64,000 nt of DNA from positions 62,001-126,000 of the forward strand of contig NZ_CP029396.2 in the NCBI RefSeq assembly GCF_001704615.3, in the 5' to 3' direction. The position numbers were made by a program, and so were the translations under genes. The notes beneath the pieces were generated by a model, which searched no databases, was not told the DNA's origin, and saw only the letters and a program-made list of their open reading frames with translations. Every line of letters begins with the position of its first letter. Position 1 is the stretch's first letter. Below, piece after piece: positions 58,958 to 64,000 of this stretch. The stretch is from Acinetobacter defluvii. GTDB lineage: Bacteria; Pseudomonadota; Gammaproteobacteria; Pseudomonadales; Moraxellaceae.

Positions 58958-59484
58958 GGTTTAACCTTTATCAAATGTTTGAGCTTCTGGATCTTCGACA
59001 TTAAATCTGGACCATCACTTTCATGGTAAGCAAGGTGTTCATTAACGAATGTGATAAAAGCATCCAATTCAGTTTGAATCGTTGCCAATTGATTGCGTAA
59101 CCACTGGCATGTGGCTTCATCTTGTTTTATCGCCGTTTCAAGCAATCCTCTCGCATGTTCATAGGCATTTGCCTCACCTTGCGCCACCATATCTGCAGAT
59201 GATTTCCAATCGCCCCATTTCTTATTCCAAAAGTCATCAAGCAGCTGCAGTAATTTTTCTACTTCCAATTGGTCATCGCTGATGGCTGGTGTTTGCATTT
59301 GATAGATAGACTTTTTAGTTTCTACTTCACTTTGCATCCAACCATCACGAAAAGCTTCCCATTTCGCCTGATGCACCCAAGAAGAATAATTGCCACTGGC
59401 CAACAGACTACCGACCACGCCGTATTTATTTTCAAAAGCGCTACGAGCTTCAATTTCTGAAGCAATGTTTTCATTCATGTTCAT
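58954..59484 (-). CDS. hypothetical protein, 176 aa
   Basis: MNMNENIASEIEARSAFENKYGVVGSLLASGNYSSWVHQAKWEAFRDGWMQSEVETKK...; helical, acidic. The 'AFExWY...W..AW..W..GW..R' style spacing recalls short phage-encoded proteins of unknown function. Overlaps both its upstream small ORF and its downstream gene. Confidence 0.65.
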   Translation of the reverse strand: MNMNENIASEIEARSAFENKYGVVGSLLASGNYSSWVHQAKWEAFRDGWMQSEVETKKSIYQMQTPAISDDQLEVEKLLQLLDDFWNKKWGDWKSSADMVAQGEANAYEHARGLLETAIKQDEATCQWLRNQLATIQTELDAFITFVNEHLAYHESDGPDLMSKIQKLKHLIKVKP

Positions 59485-59596
59485 TGTTATTCACCGTCCG
59501 TAATTCAATTTCAGTTGAAGTGGCTAAACGGATGGTACGCTTGGCATATGCGATGCATCCGTAAAAAGTGGAACCGTGCGGATTGATTAGGTCCAC
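59471..59596 (-). CDS. small overlapping ORF, about 41 aa
   Basis: The minus-strand frame VDLINPHGSTFYGCIAYAKRTIRLATSTEIELRTVNNNEHE, GTG start (59596) with a TTG alternative at 59602; open upstream to a TAG near 59626. The stop lies 14 nt inside the next gene. Coding-like composition fills the gap between 59642 and 59484. No clear ribosome-binding site; could be a 3' remnant. Confidence 0.4.
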   Translation of the reverse strand: MDLINPHGSTFYGCIAYAKRTIRLATSTEIELRTVNNNEHE

Positions 59597-59641
59597 GTAC
59601 AAATGGCGAGTGGTGATGCGGTTGATCTAGAGCAATGCGTA

Positions 59642-60148
59642 TCAATCATGCTGACTATCCCCATGAAGCAAAGGCACTTGTAATGAGATTTTTGTTTCCT
59701 TCATCTCATGAAGTTTTTGAATCGCACGTTCTGGATCTATCACCCATGCATCAAAGAGCAGTTGTGTGACAAAAGAAAACTTCTCACCAACTTTGCGGAA
59801 CGGTGTGCCGTGGCTATTCAGGAATTGTTCAAACACAAGATATTGCTGTTCGATGGCCTGGTTAAGTTCAAACAGGTCAATACAGCCCTCTATCAAGTTG
59901 TACTCACCTAAAGCATTCGGCATAAACATCCATTTACGCTCATGGGTTAAGCCATCTACATGTAGGTAGGCATGTTTGTTGAGGCTAGTCCACTCAGGTT
60001 TCATCATGACGTAGGTGTTGTACTCGTCATCTTCAAGATAGTTGTAGTGGGTAGCATCAACGGGTTTCTTTGCTAAAACAGAAATGGCCTGTTCAAGTGT
60101 CAGACCGAGAATGAGTGCATGTGGTGTAGTTGATGATTGGTGATCCAT
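59642..60148 (-). CDS. hypothetical protein, 168 aa
   Basis: MDHQSSTTPHALILGLTLEQAISVLAKKPVDATHYNYLEDDEYNTYVMMKPEWTSL...; soluble, not recognised. 12 bp downstream of the 60161 gene, same strand; AGGGG before the start. Confidence 0.65.
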   Translation of the reverse strand: MDHQSSTTPHALILGLTLEQAISVLAKKPVDATHYNYLEDDEYNTYVMMKPEWTSLNKHAYLHVDGLTHERKWMFMPNALGEYNLIEGCIDLFELNQAIEQQYLVFEQFLNSHGTPFRKVGEKFSFVTQLLFDAWVIDPERAIQKLHEMKETKISLQVPLLHGDSQHD

Positions 60149-60160
60149 ATTCCCTACCCC

Positions 60161-61249
60161 TTAGATTGTCGGGCTAGTCGGTTTAGGACCACTCAAACAA
60201 ATTTCGTTTTGAACGTGATTGTAGATCTCAGCCAAGTGAGGTCGTGTGCTAAAGAATTGATCTTCTGATGTATCAGAGAGGTTAGCACTCATGACTGTGA
60301 GTAGTGCTTCATTTTTGAATTGCGCTTGAACCGCCGACTTTAATGCACCATTCAATGAAGCATGCAGATTGTTGAATAGCGAAATAACACGGGCATTCTG
60401 ATCATTCTTTTTGAAGAAGATAAAATTAACTTCACGTTCACGGAAAAACACCAGCTGATATTCAAGCCCTGATTCTGATAAATCATTCCCCATATCAATC
60501 AATGCATCATCTGGCACGGCGAACGCAGCGTATTTTGAATCAAAGTTTTGAAGTGCTTTACTTGAGATTAGATTCAAACTTACTTTGCCTTGAATCGGCA
60601 CACATTGGCTCAGTTTCTTAGCCAAGTAATGTGCAGCAGCCATGTGATGTGATCCACCAGCATTTTGAACAAAAATCTTAGGACTCCAGCCATAGATAAA
60701 AAATTGATCAGTGGTTGTATCTGGAGAGTTCAATAAACGGATTTCTGGCCATAACAACATTCGATCTAAATTTTCCATACTCACATCACTAATGTAATCA
60801 GGGCATGCGTTTTTTACAAAATCATCAATGCTACGGTACTGGCTTAAATCCGACTTGGAATTTGAGAAGCCTCCAATTTCAGATAGGTCAAGTAAGCATG
60901 GTGTTTCAAGATGAATGATTTCTGCAAAAATCGGATTAAATACTTCAGCCAATTCTTCAGCAAAGGTAGAGATGTAGAACGGCTTATGATTTTGCGTATC
61001 TTGACCAAGGTAGCTGATGGAATCGTTATCTTTGGCATGTGGATTCAAAACAATGTTTTTGCCTGGTACAAAATTAGTAGGAGATATACCAGTCATACAA
61101 AGAGAATCTTTGATTTGATGAAAAGGGAAAACATCGGTCATGGCGATGCTGTCAGAATTGACTAAACGGGTATCAATAAAGGGTTTTAACTTGAGATTCT
61201 TATAAAGCTTATGTTTTGCTGAAAATACCGAAAGTAAAGTGTCTAACAT
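60161..61249 (-). CDS. hypothetical protein, 362 aa
   Basis: ATG 61249 is 8 nt after GGAG; a GTG lies at 61258. MLDTLLSVFSAKHKLYKNLKLKPFIDTRLVNSDSIAMTDVFPFHQIKDSL...GGSHHMAAAHYLAKKLSQCVPIQGKVSLNLISSKAL...; the GGSHHMAAAHYLA segment is distinctive but I do not recognise the family. First gene of the minus-strand cluster reaching to about 57.7 kb. Confidence 0.65.
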   Translation of the reverse strand: MLDTLLSVFSAKHKLYKNLKLKPFIDTRLVNSDSIAMTDVFPFHQIKDSLCMTGISPTNFVPGKNIVLNPHAKDNDSISYLGQDTQNHKPFYISTFAEELAEVFNPIFAEIIHLETPCLLDLSEIGGFSNSKSDLSQYRSIDDFVKNACPDYISDVSMENLDRMLLWPEIRLLNSPDTTTDQFFIYGWSPKIFVQNAGGSHHMAAAHYLAKKLSQCVPIQGKVSLNLISSKALQNFDSKYAAFAVPDDALIDMGNDLSESGLEYQLVFFREREVNFIFFKKNDQNARVISLFNNLHASLNGALKSAVQAQFKNEALLTVMSANLSDTSEDQFFSTRPHLAEIYNHVQNEICLSGPKPTSPTI

Positions 61250-61335
61250 TTTAAGCACTCCATTGATTAATGCTTTATTAAAACTAATAAAGATATATTA
61301 ATACAGAAAGTGCTTATAAGTATTTTTTTGGAAAA

Positions 61336-61509
61336 TTAATTTAAGAATTGCGGTTGAGTGGTATTAGTTGCAAGTGGTTGTACGGCGTTGTTATCGACAG
61401 ACTTTGAGTACTGTTGCACTTCAACAATTCGCACACCTTTAACGTGTAAACGTGTTTTATAGTCAGTCATTCCAAGTGTTTGTAAGTCGTCTAGCTGTTC
61501 TTTAGTCAT
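61336..61509 (-). CDS. small hypothetical protein, 57 aa
   Basis: MTKEQLDDLQTLGMTDYKTRLHVKGVRIVEVQQYSKSVDNNAVQPLATNTTQPQFLN, complete frame with AGGATATAGGCA ahead of the ATG. It stands alone between the IS1-family insertion and the 60161 gene. Not recognised. Confidence 0.55.
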   Translation of the reverse strand: MTKEQLDDLQTLGMTDYKTRLHVKGVRIVEVQQYSKSVDNNAVQPLATNTTQPQFLN

Positions 61510-61602
61510 TGCCTATATCCTGTATATTGGATGTGATTTAAGGGCAATTTAATTGATGTATTAAGGATTGTAAAGGGTAAAACACAGTTCATTAAACTTT
61601 TT

Positions 61603-62390
61603 GGTGGTGTTTTAAAAAGTATGCTGACATTAAATGAAGCCATTATTGATGTAAAAGAAGGTTAAGTCGAAGGCTTTAAAATGGTTTTCAAGCTTTTTGG
61701 AGAAATTGCAACTTCTTCTAAAACCACGCCTTATTCGATGCCTTATTTTGCAATTATTACCTTCAATTCCTACAGTAAACAACTTACCAATACTTTGCTT
61801 GCAGTTTTTAAAAGCAGTGATGAAACTGTCCCAATGATCACTTGCAATTCGGGTGTAGTGAATACCTAATTGTTTAAGCTTTGTCTTCAACCTTTGGACT
61901 GTAGCTAAATCTCTCTTACCCCAAACATAAGCAACAATCTCACCTGTTTCTCGATGGTAGGCGTAAATAAGCCATTGTTTATTATTTTTATTTCCAACAA
62001 AAGTCCAGAATTCATCTACTTCGAGAGATTCATAATGACTTTGTTTAGGCTGAATTTGATAGGCCGATTCAGTTAAAGTCCGTAAGACTTTACCGATACT
62101 AATGCGCTCAACTTCAGCGATATCTCGTATACCGCTGCCTCTGACCATTAACTGTAATATTTTACGAGTAATGCCAGAATTACATCCTAGATAGCTCAGA
62201 GCATGGTCACCAATAAACTGACGTTTGCAGTCTTTGCATTGGTAGTTTTGTTTCCCATCTACTTTGATGCCATTTTTCTTTATACTGTCACTGAGGCAGG
62301 TTGGACATTTGATTTCTAGAGTTATTTGCATTTCTCTATTTTATCAAAATTCAACCTGCTTTTTTTTAGCATACTTTTTGATACACCACC
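61603..62390 (-). mobile_element. IS1-family insertion sequence with 8-bp target duplication
   Basis: 788 bp. Inverted ends GGTGGTGTTTTAAAAAGTAT (left) and, complemented, GGTGGTGTATCAAAAAGTAT (right). AACTTTTT occurs directly outside both ends (61595-61602, 62391-62398), the 8-bp duplication of an IS1 insertion. Confidence 0.93.
61630..62331 (-). CDS. IS1-family transposase (InsAB in one frame)
   Basis: 233 aa. Zinc finger CPTCLSDSIKKNGIKVDGKQNYQCKDCKRQF, helix-turn-helix GSGIRDIAEVERISIGKVLRTL, then DDE-type residues in VDEFWTFVGNKNNKQWLIYAY, RIASDHWDSFITAF and GIEGNNCKIRHRIRRGFRRSCNFSKKLENHFKAFDL. No frameshift is needed, as in several IS1 relatives outside enterobacteria. Confidence 0.93.
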   Translation of the reverse strand: MQITLEIKCPTCLSDSIKKNGIKVDGKQNYQCKDCKRQFIGDHALSYLGCNSGITRKILQLMVRGSGIRDIAEVERISIGKVLRTLTESAYQIQPKQSHYESLEVDEFWTFVGNKNNKQWLIYAYHRETGEIVAYVWGKRDLATVQRLKTKLKQLGIHYTRIASDHWDSFITAFKNCKQSIGKLFTVGIEGNNCKIRHRIRRGFRRSCNFSKKLENHFKAFDLTFFYINNGFI

Positions 62391-62543
62391 AACTTTTTAT
62401 GAAATGGTATATACCGATTAAGCCTAAAACAAAACAAGGTTTTAAGAAGTGGTTTAGTTATGTTTAAGAATACGCACGTTAAAACTAAGTTATTATATTA
62501 AAATGCATCTAAACTAGGGTTAAAACCAAACTGGATGCCAATA

Positions 62544-62900
62544 TGTGTTCAAACATTGAATCTTACGCCGTGAACCTATCCAATGTACCTAAAGCTATCT
62601 CTTGCTTGAATATGTATGACTTTCAAACGTTAGCACTAGGACCAACCTATTTACCCCGATTTATCACTTGCAGATCGCCACATTCCATATACGGCGCTAT
62701 TGGTTGCATTTGATGTGAATGCGTCTGAAAAGTTTCGCTTAATCGAAATGATGGTGCCTGAAGCCATTCCGCTGTCGCAGTTGTTGTTATTGGCCATATT
62801 CAATGAAACGCCGTATAAGAGCGAATATGAAATAGCCCAATACATGCCGAGTGATGAATTAAGGCGTATTAAGTACAAACAGCTCACCCAAAAAAACTAA
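62544..62900 (+). pseudogene. hypothetical protein gene with a frameshift
   Basis: Frame 1 from ATG 62544: MCSNIESYAVNLSNVPKAISCLNMYDFQTLALGPTYLP. The sequence then makes sense only in another frame: PDLSLADRHIPYTALLVAFDVNASEKFRLIEMMVPEAIPLSQLLLLAIFNETPYKSEYEIAQYMPSDELRRIKYKQLTQKN, ending at 62900. The switch falls at a CCCC run near 62654, so it is a mutation or a sequencing error. The restored protein would be about 118 aa. Not recognised. Confidence 0.55.
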
Positions 62901-62919
62901 AGGCTGGATAACCAGCCTT
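62887..62919 (-). terminator. rho-independent terminator of the minus-strand ATPase gene
   Basis: AAGGCTGG-ATAA-CCAGCCTT; on the minus strand the hairpin is followed by TAGTTTTTTTGG. It lies 22 bp beyond the stop of the 62941 gene. Confidence 0.75.
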
Positions 62920-62940
62920 ATGTCTTCTACATGGATGCGT

Positions 62941-64000
62941 TTAGTCATCCTTTTTTTTGATTGTAATGCCTGATCGTAATGAAGCTGAAGAACCTTTTGA
63001 ACCAAGTATCACCAACAATTTTTCAAAAGTAACGCATTCGTGCGAGAACGGGTTTTTCATCAAAGCTTTTTCAAACTTAGCTGCATACTGTTGTTCTACG
63101 AATTCCATTTCATTTTTAGTGCTATGTGAGATGGCTTGATCAAGACTGGCTTTGTTTTCCGCAATGTATTGTGTCTGATCTTCAGGTTTTACATGGCGTG
63201 GTATCTGAACAAGCTGATATTCAGTAATTGGCGCAACGGTTAAGTCATATCCTGTTAGGATCTCTTTCAATTCATCATAGTAGCTGTCTAGGTTCATTGG
63301 TGTGATAACGGCGCGAGTCACAGTTTCAACATCACTTTCCTGTTGAGCCTGTTCAGGTTCGCTTATACGTTCACCATAGATATTAAATTCAGCATCAAGA
63401 TCCGCATTGTTGTAAGCACCAGCTTGTACTTGAGGTGAAATGTCAGAATCTTTACCGAAGTACTGGAACTGTTTTCGCTTCTCAATAATCTGGTCTTTAA
63501 TGTTTGCTTCTTTTTGTGCTGAAACAATACTTTCACGGTGTTTTTGTTCTTTGGAGATTTCACCTTTCGCCGTGGACGAAGACATTACTGTTCTTTGACC
63601 AGGTGCCATCCCTTCAGGTGTGATGGATTCAAGACGTCTTGCTTCAAGAATCTGATGTACAAAATCTTGAGTAAAGTCTTTTACCGTGTTGTTGTTTTCG
63701 TACAAGGTGTTATTGAGCTTTCTGCAGATCTCAAAATCACCAAGCGCCGTGACATTGGCAGATGAATTGTTGTCTGTCAGTAGCGTGTGTTTTTCCTCAA
63801 TCTCATGAATGAAGTCTTCAATTTTTAAAGTAGGATCGTAGATTTCAGATTTTTGGATATTGAAGATTGGGCAAAGGTCATTTAAGCGTAAGTACTTGGG
63901 TTGATCACCAGCCACATAGAACGCCAACATTGATACGATTTTAACGTCTGAAGTTTTACCACCTTCCCCTTTAGTTGATATGAGCAAGGTAAATTCGCCG
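62941..64000 (-). CDS. ParA/MinD-like P-loop ATPase, C-terminal part (start outside window)
   Basis: Frame open to the right edge: GEFTLLISTKGEGGKTSDVKIVSMLAFYVAGDQPKYLRL. ISTKGEGGKTS is a deviant Walker A motif (K-G-x-G-G-K-T) like those of ParA/SIMIBI ATPases. The ~350 visible residues contain a charged linker (KGEISKEQKHRESIVSAQKEANIKDQIIEKRKQ) and end SGITIKKKDD, much longer than a typical ParA C-terminus. It could be a partition or conjugation-linked ATPase. The upstream part is needed to decide. Confidence 0.6.
   Translation of the reverse strand, partial: GEFTLLISTKGEGGKTSDVKIVSMLAFYVAGDQPKYLRLNDLCPIFNIQKSEIYDPTLKIEDFIHEIEEKHTLLTDNNSSANVTALGDFEICRKLNNTLYENNNTVKDFTQDFVHQILEARRLESITPEGMAPGQRTVMSSSTAKGEISKEQKHRESIVSAQKEANIKDQIIEKRKQFQYFGKDSDISPQVQAGAYNNADLDAEFNIYGERISEPEQAQQESDVETVTRAVITPMNLDSYYDELKEILTGYDLTVAPITEYQLVQIPRHVKPEDQTQYIAENKASLDQAISHSTKNEMEFVEQQYAAKFEKALMKNPFSHECVTFEKLLVILGSKGSSASLRSGITIKKKDD

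Noticed and set aside
1..64000. tRNA, rRNA, or a replication initiator gene
   Set aside because: No cloverleaf, rRNA-like segment or Rep-type protein was recognised; the origin probably lies outside the window.

Overview
The window reads as part of a large multiresistance plasmid of an Acinetobacter species. The backbone is AT-rich (many A/T homopolymers, AT-biased codons). It carries ISAba125, the aphA6 transposon, the sul2-ISCR2 region and Acinetobacter-type chromosomal scraps (folA, sdhC, gor). No rRNA, tRNA or CRISPR array was seen. A ParA-like ATPase runs off the right edge; no replication gene is visible.

Backbone (about 1-16.1 kb, 22.7-26.6 kb, 47.9-51.2 kb, 54.5-64 kb): mostly small genes I do not recognise. 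Many are separate transcription units with a common layout: rho-independent terminator, an A/T palindrome (TTTTTAATTGATTAAAAA), an unusual promoter (GAAAAGTTTTT-like -35 region, 17 nt, TATAAT-like -10), a short 5' leader with a small stem-loop whose stem covaries between genes, a fixed AAAACTTGGAG ribosome-binding segment, then the start codon. Recognisable backbone genes: a PP-loop PAPS-reductase-like protein, a cold-shock/excalibur membrane protein, umuDC, two cytosine-methyltransferase-like genes with a tiny overlapping ORF between them, a membrane HExxH peptidase and the ParA-like ATPase.

Insertions. (1) An IS3-family element at 6.85-8.09 kb. (2) TnaphA6 (two direct ISAba125 copies around aphA6) at 9.02-12.09 kb with a 3-bp ATG duplication. 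(3) A class 1 integron (intI1, arr, aac(6')-Ib variant with Ser, qacEdelta1, sul1, orf5, truncated tniB/tniA) at 16.5-22.3 kb, lacking both outer inverted repeats and lying between two 441-bp direct repeats. (4) A 3.4-kb unit (IS5-family element plus chromosomal folA, a DUF4105 gene, a META-domain lipoprotein gene and the start of msrA) inside a DNA methyltransferase gene, flanked by a short duplication, as expected for one-ended transposition. (5) A 15-kb patchwork at 32.2-47.6 kb: IS3 fragment, decayed IS5-family element, partial gor, intact IS3 element, truncated IS21 istB, then a GC-rich oxidative/electrophile-stress island (msrB, msrA, gst, corA, oxidoreductases, YedY-like molybdoenzyme, flavin reductase, glutaredoxin, DUF427, start of dps), then chromosomal sdhC and a transposase tail. 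(6) sul2-'glmM-ISCR2 at about 51.2-54.5 kb, splitting a backbone gene. (7) An IS1-family element at 61.6-62.4 kb with an 8-bp duplication.

Together the cargo predicts resistance to kanamycin/amikacin (aphA6), gentamicin/tobramycin-type aminoglycosides (aac(6')-Ib variant), rifampicin (arr) and sulfonamides (sul1 and sul2), reduced susceptibility to quaternary ammonium compounds, possibly trimethoprim resistance (mobilised folA), and tolerance to oxidants. All assignments were made by reading the sequence, without database searches.
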